Positions 46,754 through 58,139 of a stretch of DNA of 64,000 nucleotides are shown piece after piece. Position numbers and translations under genes: made by a program. The stretch is from Humulus lupulus (taxonomy: Eukaryota; Streptophyta; Magnoliopsida; Rosales; Cannabaceae). The stretch is from assembly GCF_963169125.1 (NCBI RefSeq), contig NC_084801.1:74093696-74157695 (forward strand). The letters are read 5' to 3'. Positions within the stretch are counted from its first letter, which is position 1, and every line of letters begins with the position of its first letter. A model generated the notes under the pieces. The model searched no databases. It was not told the origin of the DNA and was given only the letters and a program-made list of their open reading frames with translations.

Positions 46754-47531
46754 TGTTGACGCGGTTCTTCGGCAACAGGTAATTAAGAGAAGAAGAGAAA
46801 GAGATTAGTACTTAAAAGTAGAACCGCCGCAGATATGAAATCTTTGTGAGAAGAACCAAGTGACCCTAAACACATTTTTTAAGTGGTTCGAAGGTTAAAA
46901 TCCTTCTACTCCACTAGTCAATATTATTGATCTTTTCTGGGTAATTGGTTTACAAAATATATAGTTCTTACAAGACTATTTTTTCCAACCCCTATCAATT
47001 CCCAGGGTCTCCATATTTATAGGAGAAGGCACCTGGAAATTGGTAGGGAGGTCATCCCGTGACCTTACCATTTGTCATATCAAGTCTGTGATATTCATGA
47101 TTACTTCCTAAACCTGACACACAAGTGTGGTCTAATCAGTATGGAAGGAGATAATGGGCCGCACGGCCCAACCCGTCCGTGGGTGTCTGAATACGCACGT
47201 TCCTGCAGCGTGTCCGAGAAGTCAAGGGGATATCGGACACGTGATGGCAGGATTATGCACGTTTATCTTGCGTGTTGACTTCCCATAGGGTCAGAGCTTC
47301 CTGAGAAGCTCGCTACCGGAGCAATCCATAACCCGAGCTGATCCGTCAGTGGTCGTCGGATGTTGTTCCCAGCTCCTGGAACAACAAGAGGGAGCAGGAA
47401 ACTCCATCCCCTCGAGCTAGAAAGGGCCCGTCCTGAAGATAAAGCCTCTGGCCTGTGGGAGCCTCGGGCTAAATCATGTTTAGTTCGAGGATCGTCCTGC
47501 TAAACAGCCCGTGGGAAATCCAGGGCGTACA
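46754..47531 (-). repeat. E2 5' LTR
   Basis: 778 bp, plus-strand ends TGTTGACGCGG and GGGCGTACA. tatttata at 47014-47021 is the minus-strand TATA box that would start the genomic RNA. Confidence 0.9.
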
Positions 47532-47633
47532 CATTTTGTCGCCAACACGTACGCGATGCCTTCGGTGACCCTTAGCCATTTATTTCAATAAGGGACAGGA
47601 CCTTTTTTCCTTGGCAGATTTTTAGCATCCACA
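47532..47633 (-). repeat. E3 3' LTR remnant
   Basis: About 88% similar by eye to 57177-57278. Ends catccaca, followed by the polypurine tract ctttccccccaag (47634-47646, minus-strand CTTGGGGGGAAAG). Confidence 0.75.
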
Positions 47634-47646
47634 CTTTCCCCCCAAG

Positions 47647-50153
47647 TCTATGAGGAGGTCTTTAGGCGTCCTTGTACTCTTATTGCGATGCTACACTTAC
47701 TATGCTCTGGGGGTAGTGTTGTGTGCCTTCATGTAAAGTTTTTGACGAAAAGAACTTGATAAAGAATTTCGCGATGCTAGTGACAATGGTAGTATACTCC
47801 GGGCTGTCATGTTTATGTGAGTGGAAAAACAACTAATATTGTTTCGGAAGACCTCACGAGATGACTAGGCATAAGTGAAGTGTATGGCACTTGAGAATAT
47901 GCTTTGGAGGGTATAACCAAGTGTTGGGTGAAAAGAACTAAGCATGGACATGCGAGACCACAAACAAAGTCATTTGGGAGCATCGGGCCGAGGGTGACCT
48001 TCCTTCGTGCCTCCAAGTCTTTAACCTTCATCCGTCAACACGTGAAGGAATTTTCTTGTCACCTTTTTTATGAATGAGACACTTGCATTATGCTCGGAGG
48101 CGTATAAGGCAATGAAGGGTGTCGTACAACACTATTGGGTTATGAAGACCTTGCTATGCAAGATGGTCTCGCACAGCGAGACCCTCTCACATGGCGAGGC
48201 TTTCCTCCTTCTCCTTGTGCTTTATCTGTTGACATCCCGGGGGCTTCATTTACCATCCTTCCAAGGATAAGGCTTATATGAAGCTTAGGGGCACGTTAAA
48301 CACTTAGACAAGAATGTTTGGAAGCAGTAGCCTATAGTTGGACTCACTATGCGAGGGCCCTCTCGCTGTGTGAGGTCTCTTGGCCTCGTTTTTTGTCTCT
48401 GTGACTTCATTCTTCATTTATGTTTGCAAGGTGGCCTTTAGATAGATGACCAATGAAGGAGTAGAGATCGATTATGTTAGAAGACCGAGAGAAACCTTGC
48501 CGAGGGAGGGTGCCCTTGCCATGCGAGACACTCTTGGAAGATGTGAGGTGTCTCGTTCCTTTGCCGACTTGAGCTATTAGTTTCAGACATCTTTACTTGG
48601 TGATGTTATAAGGAATGTCTAAGGTAAGAAGCGAACTCAATTGGGAACCAATGTGGAGAGAGGATTTCTACCATTCGCACTTGGGAAAGTATGAGTTGAG
48701 ATGCCTATCGTTTCATGAGATGGGTACTACTAAAGAGATGTTCGCAAATTGACTTTCATTGCAACCTCGCGATGCGGGTGCATGGAGGTATCCATAAGTT
48801 AACTTGCATTGCATCCTAGCGATGCGGGTGCATCTGAGCTAGGAGGTGAATACATAAGGGCATCGCAATGTGGCCTCGCGTTGCGGGCGCATTCCATTTG
48901 AAGGCTGCTGAATTGCGTCCTTGTATTATGGGCTAACTCTTCCAAGAGCCTATGTCACATGGACCTCTCATCTCGTAGCTCTTTTAGATGTACCGATTCG
49001 CAATATAATTTTACATGCTCACGTAATTATAAGGGGAGTGTAAATCCTTTTCTCTTTCTCCCATTGGTGTGAGACTTTGAGAAGCCTACTTTATTCTTTA
49101 GTATGGGATTGTGAGGAACCTTGTTTTCCTTGGTCCGGGACTCTAAGAAGCCGTTCTTTTTTTTTTGTGAGGAACTTCTGCGAGTACTCATGGTCATAGT
49201 TCTAATAGCTTTGTTTTGAAAGGGTTCCCTTTGGGATCTCTGTACTACGTGTGATTCGTGTTTGTTGGTGCACCTTGATTACTGGTAAGGATATGTTGAA
49301 CCTTTGGGTTCTCGCTATCATTTTATATATTTTTGCGCACGTATTTTATTTTGTTCGAGAAGCGTCCTTCTCGTCATTATGCATAGTACTATTTTTGCAA
49401 CCGTCTTCTTTGAGACCCTTTTCATAAGCGTCTTCTTTAAGACCTTTTTCATAAGAATTTTCTTCGAGACCTTTTTTTGGTTTTTGAGGTGATCTCCCCT
49501 CGGATCGGGACCCTTATAGGGAGATGGTCCTTTTGAAACCTTGCAAACACCTATTTTTAAGGCCCTTTTTCCCTTAGTAAGGGGACTCAGTCGGTCTAGA
49601 CTTAGGGATATCTTTGGGCTCCAATTTCGTCTTCTACGATGCGGTATCTTTGCAGGATGGGTTTGTTCATGAAGAGGTCACTTTTGAGGGACCTTTTGAC
49701 TTTTTTAGATTCCATATGGGTAGCTAGTCCTTATAGATTCAGATGTTGCCTCATAAGGTTCACCGCGCTCACAGATATGTATTATAAGTACATTTTATAT
49801 ATATATATATATGTATATATGTCACAAGGGTAGATGCCTGTTCCACACTTGGCCAAGCATCTATTGAGGCTCCTGAGGCTAAGCATCTACTTTGCACATG
49901 GCTAGGTGCCTGTTGAGGTCGGCTCTAATACCTCTTAAGTAGTTTTTCGGATCTTTCTTTCCAAGTACATTGTTTTTCGTGCTTTCCAATATGCTTTGAC
50001 AATTCCAGATCTCTGGAATCAACTAGGCACCTTATTTGGACCTTTATGGGGACCGATTGCGATGATTTGATGAATCCTACTAGCTTTTCCTTTGAAGCCT
50101 TTTTGTAGTCCTCTTCCAATTTTTAACTTGATCAGCGGGTCCCCTATCACAGC
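47647..50153. other. E3 internal region without recognisable genes
   Basis: Expected pol region, but no pol motif is visible. Short repeats: cgatgcgggtgcat at 48770-48830, and a 26-29-bp unit around gagacctttttcataag at 49410-49475, which creates a phenylalanine-rich ORF of no meaning. (TA)n at 49796-49814. Confidence 0.5.
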
Positions 50154-51806
50154 TGTAACGTCCTACTACCTTTGATCCGTTACTAAGTGAGTTTAAAATG
50201 TGCAAATAACTCGCTAAACGAGGTTTTTAGAACAAAAGTGTGATTAAACAGAAGTCAAGGCTGTAATCTTTGAAAATTCCTTAATTCATTGAAAATTTCA
50301 GGTGTCTTACATTTGGGATCCCAAAGTACAGTTTATAAAGTGTTTACGATTCCAAAATAGGTTTACAGGTAATCCAAAACCACCTCCCGGGATCAATCCC
50401 ATACTCTCGGGACCTCCAATTTCTCAAAACAACACAATAGAAACATCCCCCGAGCCCCCGGATCAAATGCCCAAAAATGCAAAATTACCTTGTCCTGAAA
50501 TTAGCCTAGTGCCGCGGTGCTACCCTTGAGGGCTGCGGCGCCTAGCAAGTCAGAGAGTACCCCCAGCCCTGATGCAGCCTCGCGCCAAAGAACAGGGCCG
50601 CGGCTCCCCTTTGTGAACCCAGAAATCTGAGATTTCCTTTGCATTTTCCCCGAGCCAAAACACTCCCAATTCAACCCCAATGCATACCCAAACCTCATAA
50701 TCAACCCAAAACCTCAAATAAACCATCTAACAACCTATAAACACCACCAACAAGCTCAAACACACAATCACACCCAAAATCCACACTTGAGTTTCAGATT
50801 TCAAACACTTAAACCAAAGCTTGAGAAACATGTAAACCAGACTTCTAGATTCTTAAACCATATCAAATATGAGAATTCAAACATGTTTAGAACTCTTACC
50901 TCAATCAAGAATTCAACTTGAGCTGCTCTTCCCAACCAAGTTCCAAGCTCAAATCACAACCTTCTGCTGAACCTAACCTCAATTCATCACAAGAATTTAC
51001 CAAGCAAAGCACATAATTCAATTCTCAATTCTATGATATTCTTAGCTAAATTCTGCAACATATACACAGAATTTCCTTAACTCAATTCACTGAATAATCC
51101 TCCAAGTTCCCTTAGCTTTAATTCTCTTCTTGATCCCAAGAGATTTGCCCTTAGTTTTCCCTTTCCTCCTCTAGGTTTTCTTTCAATTTCAGCAAGAACA
51201 GAAATATGCCCAAGTGTAAAACGTGAATGACCCTTTTCCCTCAGCTGATGGTTCCTATATTCTGCCAAAAGACCATTCTACCCCTCCAAGTAGATCATTT
51301 CCTAACTAAACCTCAAGGGCACTCTTGCCATTTCACCAATCCTACAAATCTACCACTTTCTCACCTAAACTTGTTACCCTTACTAATTACCAATGGTTAC
51401 TCAAGTTACTCAGTCACCAATAACCATTAACCACTTATTCTCAGCCCAATTTACAAAATTCCCAGAATACCCCTAGGCTCCTCCCGAGCCAGGTATAAAA
51501 TCCCGTTGTGACTTTTAAACTAATTAGCTCCCTAGAACCGTCTCGGCACGTGCATCACCATCATATCACCACTCACACGTGGTACAAATCATATAATACA
51601 ATTATCACATTTATGCCCTCAGCGGGCTAACATTACCAATTTACCCCTACCATACAAACGGGGTCCACATGCATATTTATATCACCCAAACATGCATTCT
51701 AATCACATACTCATTTAAATTCATATATTAACATGCCAACTCACTTATTGCCATCCAGACACGCTAATCAAGGTCCTAAACCTTATTAGCAAATTGGGGT
51801 GTTACA
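50154..51806 (-). repeat. LTR-family copy 1 (inverted, internally deleted)
   Basis: Plus-strand ends TGTAACGTCC and GGGGTGTTACA are the reverse complement of the ends of copy 2 at 53905-56298. Similarity is clear in the caaggtcctaaacctta end, the cgtgccgagacgg segment and the GC-rich gggccgcgg segment. It lacks about 700 bases near its outer end. Flanks ACAGC and ATGAC do not match, so no target duplication is supported. Confidence 0.7.
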
Positions 51807-51834
51807 ATGACGTTCTCTTCTACACGGAATCTTC

Positions 51835-53158
51835 AGATGTATTGGTAGAAGGGTGATTGGAGGAAGGTTTGCTTCCCTCAACATTCAAGTCCTTATGACC
51901 CTCTTCCACACATATATACTTCTGTGCTCTTTTGAAGAAGTCATCTAAGTTTGTAACCTCTCTCTTGAGCATGTTACCCCATAACTTGCTTCATGGACGA
52001 ACTCCGGCTATAATAGCCATCTTGAGCTCCTCTTTAGTTGAACTTCCCGACTTTGTTGCTTCCATATTGAACCTGTGGTTATAGCTCTTTCAACTTTCAT
52101 TCTCGCCATGTTTTATGTTAGCGAGGCTGGTAATTTTCCTATCGCAATCAAAGACTGCATGGTGTTACTGAAGAAATTCGCTAGAGAACTGTTGCCACGA
52201 CTTGATGGTTCCTGGCCTTAACCTCTCGAACAACTTGTACGGAACTCCTTTAAGTGTAACGACAGAGAAATTTCCATTTGCACTGTTATTCACCCCCCTT
52301 AACGTCATCAAGTTATTGAAGGAGTATAAGTGATACTTTGGATCCATAGTACCCTCGTACGGAGTCATGCGAGGCTCTTTGAAGTTAATGGGGAATTGCT
52401 CAACCTGGACCTCCCTTGTGAAGGGTGAATCATGGTCAAATTCTTTGTCATCTCTGCCCCCCCGGTGCAGTGATAATCTTGCCTCAAGGGATTTGCATTT
52501 CAATGTCTTGTTCCCTCCTCTTTTTGCTTAAGAAGTCTTGCAGGTTCTTAGAGTGAACCCTAGATTTGGTTGTATCCCTCGGGGGAGCTGCGGGGGGTGT
52601 GGTTTTTACCTTGGACCCTCTCGAGTTAAATTTCTCCCTCAGGTGAAGAGAAGATTTTTTTGGGGTTGTCTTGGGTTTACACCTCCCGTAGGTGGAGTTT
52701 GCGCTAGGTTTCGCCACTGGTGCACAATCTTCCTTGCATTCTGGGCGAGGGGTACAACAAGTGGAGAGCTGCATTTTGTCACCGTCCACGGGTATGGTGG
52801 TTTCTCCTCGTGCATGCTTTCTTCTCCTATGCTGGGGAAGGGGCATGCTTGACCTTCCTTGTAGTAGGTCATTCAACACCTCCTGCATGTTCTCTATTGT
52901 GGCCTCCAACCTTTGATTTTTTGTGCGCAACTCGCATATCTCATTCTCGTAAAAGCGAGTTCTGGAGCTGGGACTCACGGAGTGCACCAACAAACTATTA
53001 TTGGGCTTGTGCAAATAGGGGCATGGATCCTGGTGGCTGGAGCATGGTGCAATCGGTGTTTGAGGAGGAGAGTGCGTACTCACGCCACCCACATAGGTCG
53101 TAGGTGGTTCACGATGACCTCCCCTAGGTAGGACTGCCGGGTGTAATGCCTCCTTCAC
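51835..53158 (-). pseudogene. E3 gag pseudogene
   Basis: The reading starts upstream of 53158 (no ATG there) with a proline-rich part. Then comes FYENEICELRTKNQRLEATI, a coiled coil ending in a basic region at about 52510. After a frame change near 52490, the gag core follows: DPKYHLYSFNNLMTLRGV, LFERLRPGTIKSWQQFSSEF. It continues with stops to about 51835 (ITSLANIKHGENES). Different in sequence from the Tat-type gags of E0-E2. No zinc knuckle or protease is seen beyond it, because copy 1 of the LTR family follows. Confidence 0.7.
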
Positions 53159-53344
53159 CTCTCCAGGGGTTGGATATTCCTCAAGAACTCCTCCATTCTC
53201 AGGTGGTGGAGGGTCTCTTCAGGAGACTTTTAGTTGGCCTCCGTCAAGGTGGATCTCAGCATCTTGAGTTTCTCTTAGGCATTTTGAATGCCATGGAATT
53301 TTTTCTTGTCAAAATTGATGGAAGAACAACAGTTTGATAGTCGT

Positions 53345-53367
53345 CCTTCCCATAGACGGCGCCAAAT
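53345..53367 (-). other. E3 probable primer binding site
   Basis: Minus strand TTTGGCGCCGTCTATGGGAA beside the LTR edge. It differs from the site shared by E0, E1 and E2. Confidence 0.55.
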
Positions 53368-53904
53368 TGTTGACAGTGAGAACTCGTCAACAATGTTAGG
53401 CCGAAAATCTCAAAGTTTAGTAATAGTGTAATTAAGCAAGAATTTAGAATAGACTTGAGGAAAGATAAATGCAGATCAACAATGGAGTAAAAACTCGTAT
53501 ATTACTTAATAGTCTGAGTATATAATGAATTTCCCAACCCTTTCTTCTGAGGGGTGAAGGTCTATTGATAGCTAGGCTCTAATGGCCCCTTATACATGGT
53601 GGTCTCTCGGGACAAAATAGTACACGGGTACACTGTCAGGGTAGTAGCACAGGTGGTAGTGGTGTTGGAAGAGTGGTGGTCGCCTCTAGTACGTGTCAGG
53701 GGTATGCAAAAGTACTCCTGCCTTGGTACCATATTATACCTCCACTACATGTCGGGTAGGACCCCATAAGCGTGCTGAGGGAGTCCTTACCATGTAACAT
53801 TCTTGTACTGCCACTACTTGTCCGACGTGGATGACGTATCCATACTCTAATTCCTCGAGGTTAGTAGGTGCATTTCGTACCTGTACTAGCTCTTCGAGTC
53901 ATAC
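53368..53904 (-). repeat. E3 5' LTR, inner part
   Basis: Begins TGTTGACAGTGAG next to the primer site; interrupted at 53905 by the solo LTR and resumes at 56304. Confidence 0.7.
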
Positions 53905-56298
53905 TGTAACACCCTAAGTTTCTAATAAGGTTTAGGACCTTGATCAGCGTGCCTGGAGGGCAATAAGTGAATTAATATGATAATATATGAATTTAAATGA
54001 ATATGTGATTAGAATGCATGTTTAGGTAGTAAATATGCATGTGAGCCCCATTTGCATGATAGGGGTAAATTGGTAATCTTAGCCCATTGAGGGCATAAAT
54101 GTGATAATTATATTGTGTGATTTGTACCACGTGGATGTGGTGGTATTAATGTGATGCACGTGCCGAGACGGTCCTAGGGAGCTAGATAACTCAAAAGTCA
54201 CAACGGGATTTTATACCCGGCTCGAGAGGAGCCCAGGGGTGTTTTCGGGATTTTGTAAGTTTAGTTCTTGTAAGTTAATGGTAACTGGTAAACTGGTAAC
54301 TTGTGTAACTGTTAGTAACCACTGAGAGTAACAGGTTTTGATGGAGAAGTGGTATAATTGTAATGTAAGTAAAAGGACAAGAGTACCCTTGAGGTTTAGT
54401 TAGGAAGGGATATTAGTGGAGGGATAAGATGGTCTTTTGGCAGTGGTTTGGATAGCTTTGGCTGAGGGAAATGGATATACACGATCCTTTATGCTAGGTA
54501 TGACTGAAATTAAGATTTGGAAGGCTAGAGAAATCAAAAAGGAAAAGGGAGAATTAAGAACTTAGAAGGCAAAGTGGAAGAGGAGGTGAGCTGTGTTCTT
54601 TGAGGCTAGTGAAGAGCATAAGGGTGTGGAATCAAACACAGATCAAGGTCTACACCGAGGAAAGGATTTAGTCCTTGTTTTTTTTTAAGTTTTGAACTTG
54701 ATTTTGGAAGGAATTGAAAGATAGCCATGGCTTGTTTTGCATGAGAATTCAGCTGGTTTTTCAAGGGGGAATTCGGTTTAAAGCTTGGATTGGAGGGAGC
54801 TCAAGTTGAATTTGTGATTGAGGTAAGAGTATTAAACATGTTTGAAATCCCATAACTGTTATGGTTTAAGAATTTAGAGGTCTGGTTTGCACTTTTCTCA
54901 AGTTTTGGTTTAAGTGTTTGAAATCTGAAACTTAAGTATGAATTTTGGGAGTGGCTGTGTAATTGAGCTAGATTGTGATGTTTTTAGGTTGTTGAATGGT
55001 CTATTTTGGGTTTTGAGTTGGTTTTGGGGCTTAGGTATGAGTTTGGGATAATTTGGAGTGGTTTTGGCTCGGAGAAATGCAGGGGAAAAACCCAGATTTC
55101 TGGGTTCGCGAAGGAGAGCCGCAGCCCTGTTCTTGGGCGCCGTGGCACGAGGCTGATTCTGGGCAGGGGAAGCTCTCTGAATTTCTAGGCGCCGCGGCCC
55201 TCTAGGTCAGGGCCGCGGTGCTAGGCCATTTTCAGAACATGAGATTTTGCAATTTTGAGCCTTTGCTCCGGGGGTTCGAGGGATGTCTTCGATGTATTGT
55301 TTTAGGGATTTGGGGGTTCCGAGAGTGTGGGAATGGCCCCGGAAAGTGGTTTTGGATTGGTTAGCATTAAAGGGTGTTTCATATGTGTTGTGACTAGGTC
55401 TTTGGAGAGGCTCGGATTACAGGATCGTGCTCGCGACTTTGGGGCATCGAAAGCTCGGGATACAGGTAAGAAAACGGTAGCACCCGTAGAGCAGGGCTTG
55501 GGCCCATAGAATTGTTGCAGGGCGCAGCCCTAAATTGTTTCATTGCTAGAATATAGTTTAATATGAATGATTGTGTATTTGATTGTTATTTGAGAATGCT
55601 TAATGTGGTAAAAGCAGAAGGAACGGCGAAGGGCTGGGAACGGCGAAAGGCCAAGAACAGAGAAGGCCGACAATGGCAGTGGGGCCGGGAATACCACTTA
55701 GCACATGGAGTGCTCGTGGTTAGGGTGAGACCCCAATGGATACATGGGATATCCTTACGGTGTAGACCCAGATCCCAGGCTTTGGTAATGCTTCTAGGAT
55801 GGCATGGCTGTATATGTGTTAGATTATATGGACTGTCTGACTAGATTTGAGATATCTGCTGTAATGATTGTATATTATGCATATGTTATGTACTGTTTGA
55901 GTTTTCTTGCTAGGCTTCGGCTCACGGGTGCTCTGTGTTGCAGGTAAGGGCAAAGAGAAGATCAACCAGCCATGAGTACGGAGAGTGTGGGGGCGGCGCG
56001 TACATGTTCGGCCTGCCCAAGTGCTTTGGTTTGGAATATTTTTGAGAAATGGTTGTATAAACCCTACTTTTGATGGTTAATTATTTATAAACTTGTTTTG
56101 AGTTGCAAATATTTTATAAACTGGTTTATGGGATCTCGAATGTTAAACTCTTGAACTTTTAATGAAATATAATACTTTTTAAAGATTACAACCTAGACTT
56201 TCACTTAATCACACTTTTATCTTAAAAACCTCGTTTAGCGAGTTGATAGCACATTTTAACCTCACTTAGTAACGGCTCTAAGGTAGTAGGGAGTTACA
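53905..56298 (+). repeat. LTR-family copy 2: 2.4-kb solo LTR with target duplication
   Basis: Ends TGTAACACCC and GGGAGTTACA, flanked by CATAC at 53900-53904 and 56299-56303. No coding sequence inside. Contains GC-rich ggcgccgcggccc and ggccgcggtgctagg, a gaggtaagag motif and repeated aggtaagaaa / aggtaagggc. TG...CA ends and a 5-bp duplication fit a solo LTR of a Ty3/gypsy-type element with large LTRs. Family not assigned. Confidence 0.8.
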
Positions 56299-56303
56299 CA
56301 TAC

Positions 56304-57278
56304 GTAGGTTCTTACCCTCAAAAGGTACCTTATTCCCACAAGCTTCAAGTATTGAAACCATTATGTGTTCTCACGGATGACATGGTTCCAAGATGTCTGT
56401 GGGGAAAGGACCTCACGAAATTTCTTATGGGTGCGAGATGCCCTGATGGGTGCGAGGCACCTGGTGGATGTGAGGCCCTGATGGGCACGAAACCCTAATG
56501 GACACGAGGCATCAGATGGGAGCGAGACGCCTGAGGTGTTCGAGATGCACTGATTGGCGCGAGGTAGCTGATGGGCGTGAGGCCTTGATGGGCACGAGAC
56601 CTGGATCGGTGCAAGGCACGTGATGGGTGTGAGAGGCCTAGGGAGTGCGAGATTCCCTGATGGGCACGAGGCAGCTGATGGGCGCGAGGCCCTAATGGGC
56701 ATGAAACCATGATGGGTGCGAGGCCCTGATGGGCGAGAGAACCTGATGGGCGCGAGGCAGCTAATGGGTGTGAGGCCCTGATGGGCGAGAAAACCTGATG
56801 GGCGAGAGAACCTGATGGGCGCTAGGCAGCTAATGGGAGAGAGGCCCTGATGGGAGTGAGAACCTGATGGGCACGGGGCACCTGATGGGCAGGAGGCCCT
56901 AATGGGCGCGAGACCCTGATGGGTGCAAGGCCCTCATTGGTGTGAGGCCTTGATGGACGCGAGTCTCGTTGGCTGGATGTGTGGCGCTACCGAGACTTAA
57001 GGTGCTACCCAAGGTGTGAGATGAGGGTCTCACTAGGTGTGAGATGCGAGCATGTTCGGGACCACCTTTTGAGTATGTCACCTTGGGACTATAGGCTATG
57101 CACTTTTGGCAATTTTCCTATATTAATACTTCATTTGGAACTTTTGCATCAACAACCTCTTTGTGGCACAAAGTAGCCTTATGCCACCAACATGCACGCG
57201 ATGCCTTCGGTGAACCTTAGCCATTAATTTCAATAAGGGACATGATCTTTTTTCCTTGGCAGATTTTTGTCATCCACA
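56304..57278 (-). repeat. E3 5' LTR, outer part
   Basis: Contains a short tandem array and ends catccaca at 57278. The last 100 bases match 47532-47633. Confidence 0.75.
56430..56970. repeat. Short-unit tandem array in the E3 LTR
   Basis: About 28 units of 17-20 bases of the type ctgatgggcgcgaggc, with variants cctgatgggcgagagaa and agctaatgggtgtgagg. Unit lengths vary. Confidence 0.85.
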
Positions 57279-58139
57279 GCACCTTTTGGGTTTGAACTTT
57301 ATCTTAGTGGAAACACTACAAAGCTTCTACCAAAATGCTAAGGTATTCTTGAAAGATTGAACCCAACATTCCTAATGATAAAAACTTGTAATGTCTCACA
57401 CACCTCTATCTGATTACTTATGTATTCCCTACACTTTGGACTTATCACTTTTATGGCATTGGGCTTAATCCATTCATGAGCCATCCAAAGAGAAAACTCC
57501 TACTCTCTTGAGAGATGACGCCACCTCTAGGTTCACATAGGTGAAATGCTTACAACATCTTTGCTACCTTTAGAGATGCTTATTGCTCATTAGCTTAATT
57601 TCATTAAACGCCTATGGCATAACCCTCATGCTTGATAGCAACAAAAATTAAGTTATCCTAGATTGGACTTTTAAGTAGTTAATGTTGTAAATATTACCTT
57701 ATCAATGACTTATTCTTAACCATTGAACTCTAAACATGATGTATACAATTTTTAAGTTGGGATGGCATCATTGGAGAATCTATTTGTCAACGAGTTTAAC
57801 TCTCATCCATCTATTTATAGAACTCACCAAATCTCTCCCAGAGGTTTGGTAAATGGATTTGCCAAGTTCTCGGAAGATTTTGCATACAAATTTATATTAT
57901 ACTCTTATCAAACAATTCTCTCACGTAGTCATGTCTTAGACTTCCCATTGTGTATTTTTTTGTAAGCTCTAATCAAAGTGGCTTAATTATCACAATGTAT
58001 GGAAATCTTTGATACATCAACTACGGTTTTCGGTATCTCCAACATGAGATCTCTTAGCCACTCGGTCTCTTTGTCGGTTATCGCTAGTGCTACAAACTCG
58101 TACTCCATGGTTGAGTGACATATACATGTTTGTTTCTTA

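Larger units (their letters stand above)
34954..47531 (-). mobile_element. E2: Tat-type Ty3/gypsy retrotransposon, nearly open gag-pol
   Basis: A 12.6-kb element on the minus strand. LTRs 34954-35730 (3') and 46754-47531 (5') are 777 and 778 bp with about 21 differences by eye, near 97% identity. Internal order from the 5' LTR: primer site, gag-pol, 122-bp tandem array, antisense spliced gene, polypurine tract. The plan is the same as E1, and its proteins are closest to E0. No target duplication: flanks are GTATG on the left and CATTT on the right. Confidence 0.93.
47532..57278 (-). mobile_element. E3: decayed Ty3/gypsy element with gag only
   Basis: The left LTR survives as about 100 bases (47532-47633), cut by E2. 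The right LTR runs from 53368 to 57278 and is split by a solo LTR. Both share the stretch acgcgatgccttcggtga and the edge catccaca. Internal sequence has a polypurine tract, a gag pseudogene and no recognisable pol. It sits inside the copia element that follows. Confidence 0.75.

Noticed and set aside
47527..47540. Hidden target duplication for E2 by shifting the LTR edge
   Set aside because: The polypurine tract and primer site fix both edges; no shift by a few bases makes GTATG and CATTT agree.
49304..49492. Phenylalanine-rich small membrane protein
   Set aside because: Made by a short T-rich tandem repeat in decayed E3 sequence; no conserved start context or domain.
49790..49822. TATA-rich promoter at 49800
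   Set aside because: A plain TA microsatellite with no gene downstream.
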